Below, one piece after another: positions 40,276 to 48,898 of a stretch of DNA of 64,000 bases. The DNA is taken from the NCBI GenBank assembly GCA_963976055.1, contig CAXBJB010000008.1:115387-179386 (forward strand), read 5' to 3'. Under the pieces are notes generated by a model. The model was not told where the DNA came from. It saw only the letters and a list, made by a program, of their open reading frames with translations, and made no database searches. Both the position numbers and the translations under genes were made by a program. This DNA is from UBA1479 sp963976055. GTDB lineage: Bacteria > Pseudomonadota > Alphaproteobacteria > Rhodospirillales > Casp-alpha2. Numbering within the stretch: the stretch's first letter is position 1; each line of letters opens with the position of its first letter.

Positions 40276-40965
40276 ATGACCAAAGGCATTCGCGGACTTT
40301 CGGCGCTGGTCCTTACTCTCATGGTCCTGGTCGGCTGCACCCGCCTGGAATCGGAGCCGCCGGTGGCGGCCCGCCATATCATCGCGGCGGCGACGGCGAC
40401 GGTCGAACGCTTCACCACGGTCCCGCAACTGGCCGAGGCGGCCAAGCATATCCCGACGGCGCGCGCCGTCGTGGTGTTCCCCGATCTGGTCAAGGCCGGG
40501 TTCATCGCCGGCGGCGAGGGCGGCAATGGCGTGTTGTTGGCGCGGGCACCCGACGGGTCCTGGTCGGCCCCGGTGTTCCTGTCTCTCGGCGTCGCCAGCT
40601 TCGGCCTGCAGGCGGGCATCCAGCAGACCGAGGTCGTGCTGGCCATCCGCTCCGACGGGGCGCTCAAGGCGGTGCTGGAAAACCAGGGCTCGATCGGCGC
40701 CGACAGCGGCATCACCATGGCCGTCTACGGGGCCGGGATCGAGGGAGCGATGACGACCAACGCGGGAGCCGACATCGTCGCCTTCGCCAATTCCAAATCC
40801 GGGCTCTATGCCGGGTTCTCCCTGGAAGGGGCCGTGTTCATCCGCCGCCGCGACCTCAACGAAGCCTTCTACGGTCCCGGCGCCACGCCGGACGGCATCC
40901 TGGCGGGACGGCAGTCCAACCCCGCCGCCGATCCTCTGATCCAGGCCCTTGCCGCCCACAAATAA
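40276..40965 (+). CDS. SYLF/YSC84-type lipoprotein
   Basis: A 229-residue protein with a lipoprotein signal (LMVLVGC, lipobox Cys22) and a SYLF (YSC84) domain: ARAVVVFPDLVKAGFIAGGEGGNGVLLAR, SLGVASFGLQAGIQQTEVVLAI and GIEGAMTTNAGADIVAFANSKSGLYAGFSLEGAVF. SYLF domains bind lipids; bacterial members are exported and of unclear function. It sits tightly between cobO (19 bp) and cobQ (1 bp) in a cobalamin operon, where no such protein is needed by the known pathway. A link to corrinoid transport or the outer membrane is a guess; simple hitch-hiking is possible. Confidence 0.87.
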   Translation: MTKGIRGLSALVLTLMVLVGCTRLESEPPVAARHIIAAATATVERFTTVPQLAEAAKHIPTARAVVVFPDLVKAGFIAGGEGGNGVLLARAPDGSWSAPVFLSLGVASFGLQAGIQQTEVVLAIRSDGALKAVLENQGSIGADSGITMAVYGAGIEGAMTTNAGADIVAFANSKSGLYAGFSLEGAVFIRRRDLNEAFYGPGATPDGILAGRQSNPAADPLIQALAAHK

Positions 40966-40966
40966 C

Positions 40967-42469
40967 ATGTCCGCCGGCCAAGACCCCGACGCCAAGGGGG
41001 GGCCGGCCAAGGCCCTGATGGTTCAGGGCACGGGCTCGGACGTGGGCAAGTCGCTGATCGTCGCGGGCCTGTGCCGCCTGTTCGCCAACCGGGGCCGCAT
41101 CGTGCGCCCCTTCAAGCCGCAGAACATGTCCAACAACGCCGCCGTGACCGAAGACGGCGGCGAAATCGGGCGCGCCCAGGCGTTGCAGGCCCTGGCCGCG
41201 CGCCAGCCCCTGAGTGTTCACATGAACCCGGTGCTGTTGAAGCCGCAGACCGACATCGGATCGCAGGTCGTGGTTCAAGGCCGGGTGCGCGGCAACGCCA
41301 AGGCGCGGGACTATCACGCGCTCAAGCCCGAGCTTATGGCCGCCGTGATGGACAGCTTCGCCGTCGTGCGCGACGGCGCCGACATGGTCATCGTCGAAGG
41401 GGCGGGCAGCCCGGCCGAGGTCAACCTGCGCGCCGGCGACATCGCCAACATGGGCTTTGCGCTCGCGGCCCGGGTGCCCGTGGTCCTGATCGCCGACATC
41501 GACCGGGGCGGCGTGATCGCCAGCCTTGTCGGCACCTGGGAATTGTTGACCGAGGACGAGCGCGCGTTGGTGCGCGGCTATGTCATCAACAAGTTCCGCG
41601 GCGACGTGACTTTGTTCGACGACGCGATCCAGATCGTCAAGGACCGCACGGGCATGGAGTGCTTCGGTGTCGTGCCCCATTTCGCGGCGGCCCGCCTGCT
41701 ACCCGCCGAGGATGCGGTGGCGCTTGACGCGGGAGCCACCCAAAAACAAACCGCGCCGGATCGTATCCGGATTGCCGTGCCGCGCCTGCCGCGCATCGCC
41801 AATTTCGACGACCTGGACCCCTTGAACGCCGAAGACGGGGTCGAGGTCGTGATCGTCGAGGCGGGGGCGGTCATTCCCGCCGACGCCGACGTGATCCTGA
41901 TCCCAGGCTCCAAGGCGACGCTGTCGGACCTTTCGGTGCTGCGCGCGGAAGGCTGGGACATCGACATTCTGGCCCATCACCGCCGGGGCGGGGTCGTCAT
42001 CGGCCTGTGCGGCGGCTATCAGATGTTGGGGCAAACCGTCGCCGATCCGGACGGAATCGAGGGCGCGGCGGCGGCCGTGCCGGGGCTGGGGCTACTGGAG
42101 GTCGACACGGTGATCGGCCGGGCCAAGACCCTGCGTCCGGCGGCGGGCCGCGACACGGTGTTCGGTCAGGCGATCGCCGGCTATGAGATGCACATGGGCG
42201 ACACGACGGGGCCCGGTCTGGCGTGGCCCTGGCTGGCGCTGGCGGAGGGGACGGACGGCGCGGTGTCCGCCGACGGCCGGGTCATGGGGGCCTATGTCCA
42301 CGGCCTGTTCGCGGCGGACGGGTTCCGCGCGGCGTTTCTGTCGGCGATTAAGGACGGCGCTTATGCGCAGGCGTCCCACGCGGCGCGCATCGAGAGCACG
42401 CTCGACGCCCTTGCGGCGCATCTGGAGCAATGCCTCGACATGGCGGCGCTGGACGCGGCGTTCGCCTAG
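40967..42469 (+). CDS. cobQ: Cobyric acid synthase
   Basis: A 500-residue glutamine-dependent amidase that adds four amide groups to adenosylcobyrinate diamide. The N-terminal ATPase part has MVQGTGSDVGKSLIVAGLCR and RPFKPQNMSNNAAVT; the C-terminal triad-type glutaminase has the nucleophile in VIGLCGGYQMLG and a histidine in GAYVHGLF. Start at 40967, one base after the SYLF stop. The 3' end overlaps the convergent YkvA gene by 4 bp. Confidence 0.94.
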   Translation: MSAGQDPDAKGGPAKALMVQGTGSDVGKSLIVAGLCRLFANRGRIVRPFKPQNMSNNAAVTEDGGEIGRAQALQALAARQPLSVHMNPVLLKPQTDIGSQVVVQGRVRGNAKARDYHALKPELMAAVMDSFAVVRDGADMVIVEGAGSPAEVNLRAGDIANMGFALAARVPVVLIADIDRGGVIASLVGTWELLTEDERALVRGYVINKFRGDVTLFDDAIQIVKDRTGMECFGVVPHFAAARLLPAEDAVALDAGATQKQTAPDRIRIAVPRLPRIANFDDLDPLNAEDGVEVVIVEAGAVIPADADVILIPGSKATLSDLSVLRAEGWDIDILAHHRRGGVVIGLCGGYQMLGQTVADPDGIEGAAAAVPGLGLLEVDTVIGRAKTLRPAAGRDTVFGQAIAGYEMHMGDTTGPGLAWPWLALAEGTDGAVSADGRVMGAYVHGLFAADGFRAAFLSAIKDGAYAQASHAARIESTLDALAAHLEQCLDMAALDAAFA

Positions 42470-42834
42470 TCCTTCGACGGCGCGTCGTCCTCTGTTTCCT
42501 GCAACAGAAATTCCCGCGCCTTCGTTTCGTGTTGCGGTTTCAGATAGGGGGCGAGCAGCCGCCAGGCGCCGTAGAACACGGTCGCGTCGTCCGTATACCC
42601 CAGGGCGGCGATGAAATCGGGCACCACGTCGACCGGCACGATGAAATAGGCCAGCGCCGCCATCACCGCCGCCTTCACGCCCGTGGGCGTGGCCGGATCG
42701 CGGGCCGCGTAGAAGGCCGCCACGGCGTCGCGGGTGAAGGGCACCCTGCCGATGGTCCGGCGCACCTTGCCGCCCAGGCCGTGTTCGACCAAGTCTTCGT
42801 CGCCGGGCTCTCTGTCTTGCGGTCTGCGTGTCAC
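42466..42834 (-). CDS. YkvA (DUF1232) family membrane protein
   Basis: A 122-residue protein with one conserved hydrophobic segment: GVKAAVMAALAYFIVPVDVVPDFIAALGYTDDA, the YkvA/DUF1232 signature with its acidic residues after the helix. Function unknown. Two GTG starts are possible: 42834 (chosen, with AACAGG upstream) and 42879, which would add 15 poorly conserved residues. Its start region is divergent from an SDR gene and its 3' end overlaps cobQ tail to tail by 4 bp. Confidence 0.78.
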   Translation of the reverse strand: MTRRPQDREPGDEDLVEHGLGGKVRRTIGRVPFTRDAVAAFYAARDPATPTGVKAAVMAALAYFIVPVDVVPDFIAALGYTDDATVFYGAWRLLAPYLKPQHETKAREFLLQETEDDAPSKD

Positions 42835-42905
42835 GTTGTCGGCCTGTTCCTGCTTTGCTAGAAGTCGATCCCCTGCCACACGGCTTCCAAAGACGGAGGA
42901 CTTCC

Positions 42906-43667
42906 ATGGACATTTCCGGCCACGCGGCCCTGGTCACCGGCGCGGCCTCGGGCCTGGGCGCCGCGACCGCCCGGGCCCTCAGCGAAAAGGGGGCGACCGT
43001 CGCCTGCCTCGATCTTAATTTGGCCGGTGCGGCGGAAGTTGCAAGCGCCATCGGCGGAACGGCGTTCCAGGCCGACGTGGCCGACGCGGCCTCGCTGGAG
43101 GCAGCGGTCCAGGCGGCGGCCGATGCCCACGGCCCGGCCCGCGTCGCCGTCAGCTGCGCCGGCATCGCCCCGCCGAAACGCATCGTCGGGCGCGACGGGC
43201 CGCAGGCCTTGGATGTGTTCGCCCAGACCATCCAGATCAACCTGATCGGCACCTTCAACCTGATGCGTCTGGCCGCCCACGGCATGCAGGGGCTCGACCC
43301 GTTGGCGACGGGCGAACGGGGGGTGATCGTCAACACCGCCTCCGTCGCCGCCTTCGAAGGCCAGATCGGCCAGGCCGCCTATGCGGCGTCCAAGGGCGGG
43401 GTCGCGGCCCTGACCCTGCCGGCGGCGCGCGAATTCGCCAGATCGGGCATCCGCGTGATGACCATCGCGCCGGGCGTGTTCAAGACGCCGATGGTGGCGG
43501 GGCTGTCGGACGAGGTTCAGGCCAGCCTGGCCGCGGGCGTGCCGTTCCCGCCGCGCCTGGGCGATCCGGCGGAATACGCGGATCTGGTGCTGGCGATCTG
43601 CGCCAATGCCATGCTCAACGGCGAGGTCATCCGCCTGGACGGCGCGCTGCGCATGCAGCCGATCTGA
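42906..43667 (+). CDS. Short-chain dehydrogenase, 3-hydroxyacyl-CoA dehydrogenase type 2-like
   Basis: A 253-residue classical SDR. The NAD motif is ALVTGAASGLGAATARAL, the structural NAG-like motif is SCAGIAPP, the catalytic serine is in IVNTASVAAFEGQIGQ and the YxxxK is YAASKGG. PGVFKTPMVAGL and the overall spacing resemble HSD10/3-hydroxyacyl-CoA dehydrogenase type 2, which oxidises short 3-hydroxyacyl-CoA. Substrate is inferred. ACGGAGGACTTCC before the ATG is a strong ribosome site. Convergent repeat copy 4 follows directly. Confidence 0.87.
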   Translation: MDISGHAALVTGAASGLGAATARALSEKGATVACLDLNLAGAAEVASAIGGTAFQADVADAASLEAAVQAAADAHGPARVAVSCAGIAPPKRIVGRDGPQALDVFAQTIQINLIGTFNLMRLAAHGMQGLDPLATGERGVIVNTASVAAFEGQIGQAAYAASKGGVAALTLPAAREFARSGIRVMTIAPGVFKTPMVAGLSDEVQASLAAGVPFPPRLGDPAEYADLVLAICANAMLNGEVIRLDGALRMQPI

Positions 43668-43676
43668 AAAAGGATC

Positions 43677-43752
43677 ACCACAGAGACAGTGAGGCAGTGA
43701 GAAGAAGATTTTTCTCTTCCTTTCTTCTCACCGTCTCACTGTCTCTGTGGTT
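43677..43752. repeat. Convergent-junction inverted repeat, copy 4
   Basis: Arm 43677-43708 (ACCACAGAGACAGTGAGGCA...) and arm 43721-43752 (ending CTGTCTCTGTGGTTTT) pair almost perfectly over a 12-bp pyrimidine-rich loop. Orientation is as in copies 3 and 5. It fills the 98-bp gap between the SDR gene and the convergent pterin dehydratase gene. Confidence 0.85.
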
Positions 43753-43765
43753 TTCTTAAAATCCT

Positions 43766-44056
43766 TCAGCCGGCGGCCCGGTCCATGAACGCCGCGAGGT
43801 CGATGTCCTTTTGCGTCACGCCGCCGGCGTCGTGGGTCGCCAACGTGACCTCGACCCGGTTGTAGATGTTGTACCATTCGGGATGGTGGTCCATTTTCTC
43901 GGCCTTCAGGGCGGCGCGGCCCATGAAGCCGAAGGCGGCGTTGAAGTCCTTGAAGGTGAAGGTCTTGATGATGGCGTCGCGGCCCGGCACCTCGGCCCAG
44001 CCGTCCAGGCCCCGGATCGCGGCTTCCCGCGCGGCGCCGGTCAGTTTTTCGGTCAT
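43766..44056 (-). CDS. 4a-hydroxytetrahydrobiopterin dehydratase (pterin-4a-carbinolamine dehydratase)
   Basis: A 96-residue PCD/DCoH protein. The family motif is seen in KTFTFKDFNAAFGFMGRAALKAEKMDHHPEW, followed by YNRVEVTLATHDAGGVTQKDIDLA. It dehydrates 4a-hydroxy-tetrahydropterin, normally to recycle the cofactor of aromatic amino acid hydroxylases; no hydroxylase gene is in the window. The start at 44056 has GGGAGA 8 bp before it. Confidence 0.92.
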   Translation of the reverse strand: MTEKLTGAAREAAIRGLDGWAEVPGRDAIIKTFTFKDFNAAFGFMGRAALKAEKMDHHPEWYNIYNRVEVTLATHDAGGVTQKDIDLAAFMDRAAG

Positions 44057-44110
44057 CTCAGGTCTCCCTGTTTGCGTTTGCACCCGGATCGTTTGGCGCT
44101 AGCTTAGCGC

Positions 44111-44518
44111 ATGACCCTGACCGCACCCAGCCTTGCCGATTTCGAGACCATGGCCGAGGACGCCCTGGCCCTGATCCCCGCCGAGCTGCGCGCCCTTGCC
44201 GCCGACGTCATCATCCGCATCGAGGATTTCCCCGACGAGGAGACCGCGCGCGACATGGAACTGGACAGCGTCTTCGACCTTCTCGGCCTGTACCGGGGCG
44301 TCGCCCTGACCGACAAAAGCCTGAGCGACCCCGGCGACACGCCCGACATGGTGTTTCTCTACCGCCGGCCGATCCTGGATTACTGGTGCGAGACGGGCGA
44401 GGACCTGACCCATCTGATCCGCCACGTGCTGATCCACGAGATCGGCCATCACTTCGGGTTTTCCGACGCCGACATGGAGGCCCTGGAGGAACAGGCCGAT
44501 GCGGCCGGCGAGGATTGA
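44111..44518 (+). CDS. Zincin-like metallopeptidase family protein
   Basis: A 135-residue soluble protein with the zincin motif HEIGHHFG (HExxH) near residue 115, preceded by LIRHVLI. The N-terminal part FETMAEDALALIPAELRALAADVIIRIEDFPDEE and FLYRRPILDYW match the small metallopeptidase family often annotated near this length. Substrates are unknown. The gene is divergent from the pterin dehydratase (54 bp between starts). Confidence 0.87.
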   Translation: MTLTAPSLADFETMAEDALALIPAELRALAADVIIRIEDFPDEETARDMELDSVFDLLGLYRGVALTDKSLSDPGDTPDMVFLYRRPILDYWCETGEDLTHLIRHVLIHEIGHHFGFSDADMEALEEQADAAGED

Positions 44519-44614
44519 ACGTCCCGGCCGTTTCGGCTTACCGCCCGGGCGAATTGAGGTATGCTTTTTCCGCGTCCCGGCCGGGGCGGGGGCAGCGATG
44601 TTGAGGGGGCAGCC

Positions 44615-45511
44615 ATGAACGACGTCGAAAAAACCTTGGAACAGAATGTCGAGCAGGTCGCCAAATGGGTCGATGTGCTGCTCCAGTTCGGCGTGACCTA
44701 CGGCTTCCAGATTTTGGGGGCGCTGCTGTTCCTGCTCGTCGGGCTCAAGGCCGGCGGCTGGATGTCGCGGCGGATTCAGGCCGTCTGCGAGGCCAAGGGC
44801 ATCGACGTCACCCTGTCCCGTTTCATCGGCAACACGGTCAAGATTCTGATCCTGACCGTGCTCGCCATCATCACGCTGGGCAATTTCGGCATTTCCATCG
44901 CCCCCCTGATCGCGTTGGCCGGGGCCGGGGCCTTCGGCGCCACCATGGCGCTGCAGGGGCCGTTATCGAACTACGGGGCGGGGCTCTCGATCATCCTGGC
45001 CCGGCCCTTCGTGGTCGGGAACACCATCACCGTGGGCGAGACTTCGGGCGTGGTCGACGAGGTCAAGATGGCCCATACCCGCCTGCTTGGCGAGGATGGC
45101 GAGCGCATCACCATCCCCAACAAGGACATCGTCGGCCGGGTCATCGTCAATTCGGAAACCCGGCGCGTGGTCCAGACCAAGATCGCGCTGGCCGCCGACG
45201 CCGATCTGGAGCGCGCGGCCCAGGCCGTGCGGAAGGCCGTCATCGATGCCCTGCCCCCGGCCGAGGAAGGCGCCGGCGGCGCGCAGCCCCAGGTCGGGCT
45301 GCACGACTTCACCTTCGGCGGGCTGGTTCTGGGCGTGCGGTTCTGGGTGCCGTCCAGCCGCTATTACGAACTGCGCTATGCGGTCAACCGGGCGATTCTG
45401 GAGGCCCTGCGCGGGGCCGGGGTGCCGATGCTTGCGGGCGTGCAGCCGGCGGTCATGGGCGATAGCCTGTCCGGCGACGGCGTGCAGGAAGGCCGGCGGG
45501 AAGACGGCTGA
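44615..45511 (+). CDS. Small-conductance mechanosensitive channel (MscS family)
   Basis: A 298-residue MscS-type channel. Three N-terminal membrane helices (about 25-45, 68-90 and the pore helix APLIALAGAGAFGATMALQGPLSNYGAG near 110) are followed by the cytoplasmic beta domain (VVGNTITVGETSGVVDEVKMAHTRLL...ITIPNKDIVG). The glycine/alanine pattern of the pore helix is conserved. It opens on membrane stretch to release solutes. Start at 44615; AGGGGGCAGCC is the ribosome site. Confidence 0.9.
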   Translation: MNDVEKTLEQNVEQVAKWVDVLLQFGVTYGFQILGALLFLLVGLKAGGWMSRRIQAVCEAKGIDVTLSRFIGNTVKILILTVLAIITLGNFGISIAPLIALAGAGAFGATMALQGPLSNYGAGLSIILARPFVVGNTITVGETSGVVDEVKMAHTRLLGEDGERITIPNKDIVGRVIVNSETRRVVQTKIALAADADLERAAQAVRKAVIDALPPAEEGAGGAQPQVGLHDFTFGGLVLGVRFWVPSSRYYELRYAVNRAILEALRGAGVPMLAGVQPAVMGDSLSGDGVQEGRREDG

Positions 45512-45544
45512 GGCCGTACAGGGAAAACGGACAGAGACGGTGCG

Positions 45545-45940
45545 TCAGGCCGGCTGCGTCCGGGGCTCGTCCTCGGCAGCCAACAGGGCGCCGACCACGG
45601 CCAGCAGATCAAGGGCGGAAAACGGCTTGGACAGGGTCTTGCGCGCACCCATCTTGGTGGCCATGGCAAGGGAGGAGCCTTCGTTGGTGCGCGGATCGGC
45701 CGACACGGCGACGATCGGCAGGCCGGGGCTGTCTTCCAGCAGCGAGCGGATCAGGCCGATGCCTTCGCCGTCGGCCATCAGGATGTCGGTGATCACTATC
45801 TGGTGGTGTCCGGCCTTGAATTTCTCAAGGGCCTCGAACCCGCCCGACGCGGTTTCCACGTTGAAGCCGACTTCCGTCAACGGCATGGCAATCAGCTTCC
45901 GCGCCAGCTCATTGTCATCGACAACCAGCACACTCGGCAT
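45545..45940 (-). CDS. Single-domain response regulator (CheY-like)
   Basis: A 131-residue receiver domain with no output domain. The acidic pair is in VLVVDDNE, the phosphorylation site is the Asp of VITDILMADGEG, the signalling threonine/serine position is in VAVSADP and the lysine in TLSKPFSALDL. No histidine kinase gene is near. Start 45940 with GGAGAT 6 bp before it. It converges on the mechanosensitive channel gene with a 33-bp gap. Confidence 0.92.
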   Translation of the reverse strand: MPSVLVVDDNELARKLIAMPLTEVGFNVETASGGFEALEKFKAGHHQIVITDILMADGEGIGLIRSLLEDSPGLPIVAVSADPRTNEGSSLAMATKMGARKTLSKPFSALDLLAVVGALLAAEDEPRTQPA

Positions 45941-46123
45941 TTTTATCTCCAATTCCGCCGCGCGCTTAATTCTCCCGCACGCGGCAGCCCAAGCTAGTCA
46001 TGGCGCCGGATGGTATTGCATCTGCGAAATGGTCTCAATTAGGCCGAAAGTCTGGGGTGGCGCCCGATGGCGGGGGTGTCTCTTGCCCGTCCGTCCTCCT
46101 GCGCTGAAGCTACGGAGGACACT

Positions 46124-46180
46124 CCTTCGCCCAAGGCGCGGTTCCGGGTGGCAAGCCACCCGAAGCCCGCAGGGCGAAGG
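46124..46180. repeat. Nested palindrome next to tRNA-Ala
   Basis: CCTTCGCCC at 46124-46132 pairs with GGGCGAAGG at 46172-46180, and inside it GGGTGGC/GCCACCC pairs over a 2-nt loop at 46147-46162. The right end is 1 bp from the encoded CCA of the tRNA gene, so it lies at the 3' end of the tRNA transcript. No U-run follows on the minus strand, so it is not a standard terminator. Confidence 0.6.
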
Positions 46181-46181
46181 G

Positions 46182-46257
<76 letters not shown>

Positions 46258-46457
46258 TGAAGAAATCCCGGCGATGCGGGGGATCCCGGGTGAACCGCCG
46301 GCGCCGGGAGTGATCCGGGCGGCCCGCCGATTTGGGAGGCCGGATAATGCTTCCGGCGACCCTGGCTGTCAAGCCGCGGTTTCAGCCTAAAACCTTGCGG
46401 CGGCGGGCCCTTGCCCCTACGTTTGTGCGGCCTCGGCCCGCACATTCGGAGACCAAC

Positions 46458-46757
46458 ATGGACGTCATCACCGGCCCCGTCATTTCGATCCTTCTGATCG
46501 CCCTCAACCTCTACACCTGGGTCGTCATCATCGGGGTGATCCTGAGCTGGCTGGTCGCCTTCAATGTGGTCAACACGTCGAACAAGTTCGTCTACATGGT
46601 CGGCGACTTCTGCTACCGGGCGACGGAACCCCTGCTCGGGCGGATTCGCGGCTTTCTGCCCAACCTGGGCGGCCTGGACATTTCGCCGGTGGTGCTGATC
46701 CTGGGGCTCGTGTTCCTCAAGGAATTCCTGATCCGCCTTGCCCACAAGATCGTCTGA
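46458..46757 (+). CDS. YggT family membrane protein
   Basis: A 99-residue protein with two membrane segments: ISILLIALNLYTWVVIIGVILSWLVAF and ISPVVLILGLVFLKEFLI, with the conserved YRATEPLLGRIRGFLP between them. This is the YggT pattern; members are linked to osmotic tolerance or cell-shape factors but are not characterised here. It overlaps the DUF167 gene by 20 bp if that starts at TTG 46738. Confidence 0.9.
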   Translation: MDVITGPVISILLIALNLYTWVVIIGVILSWLVAFNVVNTSNKFVYMVGDFCYRATEPLLGRIRGFLPNLGGLDISPVVLILGLVFLKEFLIRLAHKIV

Positions 46758-47106
46758 CGGCGCCGTCCCCGGCGCGGCCCTGCCGTTCCGGGCGGCGGCG
46801 GAGGGCGTGCGTGTGGGGCTCAAGGTCACACCCAAGGCGGCGGCCAACCGGCTGACCGGCCTCGCCGCCGATGCGGAGGGCGGGCGGGTGTTCAAGGTTT
46901 CGGTCACGGCCCCGGCCGACAAAGGCAAGGCCAATGCCGCCGTGATCAAGCTGCTGGCCAAGGAATGGGGGCTCGCGAAATCCGACCTGGAAATTCTCCA
47001 GGGCACGGCATCCCGGACCAAGACGCTCCTGATCCGGGGCGAGGGGACAATCTTAATGCGCCGGCTTACCGACTGGTGCCAAAGCAAAGGACTGAAGACA
47101 CAATGA
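46738..47106 (+). CDS. DUF167 (YggU) family protein
   Basis: A 122-residue protein. The family core is VGLKVTPKAAANRLTGL and VSVTAPADKGKANAAVIKLLAKEWGLAKSDLEI, then GTASRTKTLLIRG. Function unknown; it is commonly found after yggT. The start is uncertain: TTG 46738 is the longest reading, and a start near 46800 (closer to the conserved core) is possible. It ends in an ATGA overlap with folD, so it is part of a yggT-DUF167-folD transcript. Confidence 0.82.
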   Translation: MPTRSSDGAVPGAALPFRAAAEGVRVGLKVTPKAAANRLTGLAADAEGGRVFKVSVTAPADKGKANAAVIKLLAKEWGLAKSDLEILQGTASRTKTLLIRGEGTILMRRLTDWCQSKGLKTQ

Positions 47107-48002
47107 CGATTGCGGCGATCATCGACGGAAAGGCCCATGCAGACCGCTTGCGCGAAAAGGTCGCGGCAGAGGTCCGGCGCCTGAAGGACGGCCCGGGCAT
47201 CATCCCGGCGCTCGCCGTGGTGCTGGTCGGCGACGATCCGGCCAGCCAGGTCTATGTCGGCGCCAAGGGCAAGCAGACCGTCGCCGCCGGCATGGGCTCC
47301 ATCGAACACCGCCTGCCCACAGCGACGCCCGCGGCCGAATTGCTCGCCCTCATCCATACCCTCAACAATGACCCCGCCGTCCACGGCATCCTGGTGCAGT
47401 TGCCCCTGCCGGATCACATCGACGAAGGCGCGGTGATCGCCGCCATCGATCCGGCCAAGGACGTCGACGGGTTCCACCCCGTCAACGTCGGCCGCCTGTG
47501 GTCGGGCGATCCGCGCGCCCTGGTGCCCTGCACGCCCTACGGCTGCCTGTTGATGCTGCGCGAGACATTGGGCGACATGTCGGGCAAGCGGGCCGTGGTG
47601 CTCGGCCGTTCCAACATCGTCGGCAAGCCCATGGCGGCCCTGCTGCTGGGCGAGAGTTGCACGGTCACGGTCGCCCATTCGCGCACGCAAGATCTGGCCG
47701 CGCGCTGTCTGGAGGCCGACATCCTGGTCGCCGCCGTGGGCCGCCCGCGCATGGTGCCGGGGGACTGGATCAAGCCGGGGGCGACGGTGATCGACGTCGG
47801 CATCAACCGCATCGCGGCGCCCGAAAAGGGCCCCGGCAAGACACGCATCGTCGGCGACGTCGACTTCGACGCGGCGGTCAAGGTGGCCGCCGCCATCACG
47901 CCGGTGCCGGGCGGCGTCGGGCCGATGACCATCTGTTGCCTGCTGCGCAACACGGTTGTCGCCGCCTGCCGCCAGGCGGGAATCGCCGAGCCGGCGCTCT
48001 AG
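47103..48002 (+). CDS. folD: Bifunctional methylenetetrahydrofolate dehydrogenase / methenyltetrahydrofolate cyclohydrolase
   Basis: A 299-residue FolD. The catalytic lysine region appears as SQVYVGAKGKQTVAAG (where most members have YVxxKxK), followed by GILVQLPLPDHID, DVDGFHPVNVG, VVLGRSNIVGKPMAALL and the C-terminal VPGGVGPMTICCLLRNT. It interconverts methylene-, methenyl- and formyl-tetrahydrofolate. The start overlaps the DUF167 stop. Confidence 0.94.
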   Translation: MTIAAIIDGKAHADRLREKVAAEVRRLKDGPGIIPALAVVLVGDDPASQVYVGAKGKQTVAAGMGSIEHRLPTATPAAELLALIHTLNNDPAVHGILVQLPLPDHIDEGAVIAAIDPAKDVDGFHPVNVGRLWSGDPRALVPCTPYGCLLMLRETLGDMSGKRAVVLGRSNIVGKPMAALLLGESCTVTVAHSRTQDLAARCLEADILVAAVGRPRMVPGDWIKPGATVIDVGINRIAAPEKGPGKTRIVGDVDFDAAVKVAAAITPVPGGVGPMTICCLLRNTVVAACRQAGIAEPAL

Positions 48003-48278
48003 CCCGGCGCCCGGCGCCGCGTGCCGTTTTCACGATGTGAAATCCCTGCGCGAGTTACCCTTACGGCATCTGCGGGTTTCGGTTGCGTTTCATTCATTAC
48101 CGTATGATGATAATCACGGCATCGCTTGGGGAGTCCCGGATTTCGGGCGGCGAAGGGGGGTATCTTTCGTTGGGCCGGACCGGACCTGGGCGCGCTGGCC
48201 ATGGAACATGGCACGGCCCCAAAAAGGCGAAGATCCTGGGGGTCTGTTACTCCACTCGACAAAGGAAGTTGATCAAAG
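48003..48278 (+). promoter_or_regulatory. Long leader region before the cold-shock gene
   Basis: 276 bp without a convincing gene. TATGAT at 48103-48108 could be a -10 box, which would give an untranslated leader of about 165 nt; no good -35 box is spaced correctly. Long leaders are known for cspA-type genes. AAGGAAG lies 10-16 bp before the start codon. Confidence 0.4.
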
Positions 48279-48488
48279 ATGCCTACTGGAACCGTGAAGT
48301 GGTTCAATGTAACCAAGGGATTTGGCTTCGTTACCCCCGATGAGGGCGGTAAGGACGCTTTCGTGCATATTTCCGCTGTTCGTGATTCGGGGATGGAAAC
48401 CCTCGCCGAAGGACAGAAGCTGGAATATGAACTGGTGCCTGGGCGTGATGGCCGTGAAGCGGCCGCAAACCTGAAAGCCATCGGATAA
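48279..48488 (+). CDS. Cold-shock protein (CspA family)
   Basis: A 69-residue OB-fold nucleic-acid chaperone. RNP1 is KGFGFVTPDE and RNP2 is DAFVHIS, after the start MPTGTVKWFN. Full normal length. It melts RNA structure at low temperature or in other stress. A possible weak hairpin (CCGCCC/GGGCGG) follows at about 48502-48535. Confidence 0.95.
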   Translation: MPTGTVKWFNVTKGFGFVTPDEGGKDAFVHISAVRDSGMETLAEGQKLEYELVPGRDGREAAANLKAIG

Positions 48489-48661
48489 AGATCTCCTGAC
48501 ACCGCCCCGATAATTTTCTGGTCGGTTGGGCGGCGGCCGTTTTCGGACTTGTCCGGCGACGGGCGGGAGACACATCGCAGAAGCGGGCGCCGCGTTCGCG
48601 CGGCGTCCGTCCCTGTGCTTTTCGTGCCGATTCTTAAATGTTGTCTGGGAGTGTTTGGCCC

Positions 48662-48877
48662 ATGGCCAGGGAACTCTACCCCGTATCCTGCCCGCATTGC
48701 GGCGAGGCGCAAAACGTCATGCCGGGGGGCTTCGACCCGGACCGCGTGCCGTTCGGACCCGTGACCTGCATGGCTTGCGGCAACAATTTCACGCGTGATG
48801 ACTACCTGAGCGGGCTGGCCCAGGCCACGACCCGGCGCAAGCCGGGGTCCAACGTGGTGCCGCTGCGGCGCAACTGA
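48662..48877 (+). CDS. Small zinc-ribbon protein of unknown function
   Basis: A 71-residue protein with two CxxC pairs, VSCPHCGEAQ and VTCMACGNNF, spaced as in a zinc ribbon. The C-terminus is basic (TTRRKPGSNVVPLRRN). The ATG at 48662 has GGGAGTG before it. It follows the cold-shock gene in the same direction. No named family is recognised; the metal-binding pattern is the only clear property. Confidence 0.65.
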   Translation: MARELYPVSCPHCGEAQNVMPGGFDPDRVPFGPVTCMACGNNFTRDDYLSGLAQATTRRKPGSNVVPLRRN

Positions 48878-48898
48878 CGGCCCGCGTCCCGTCCCGCA

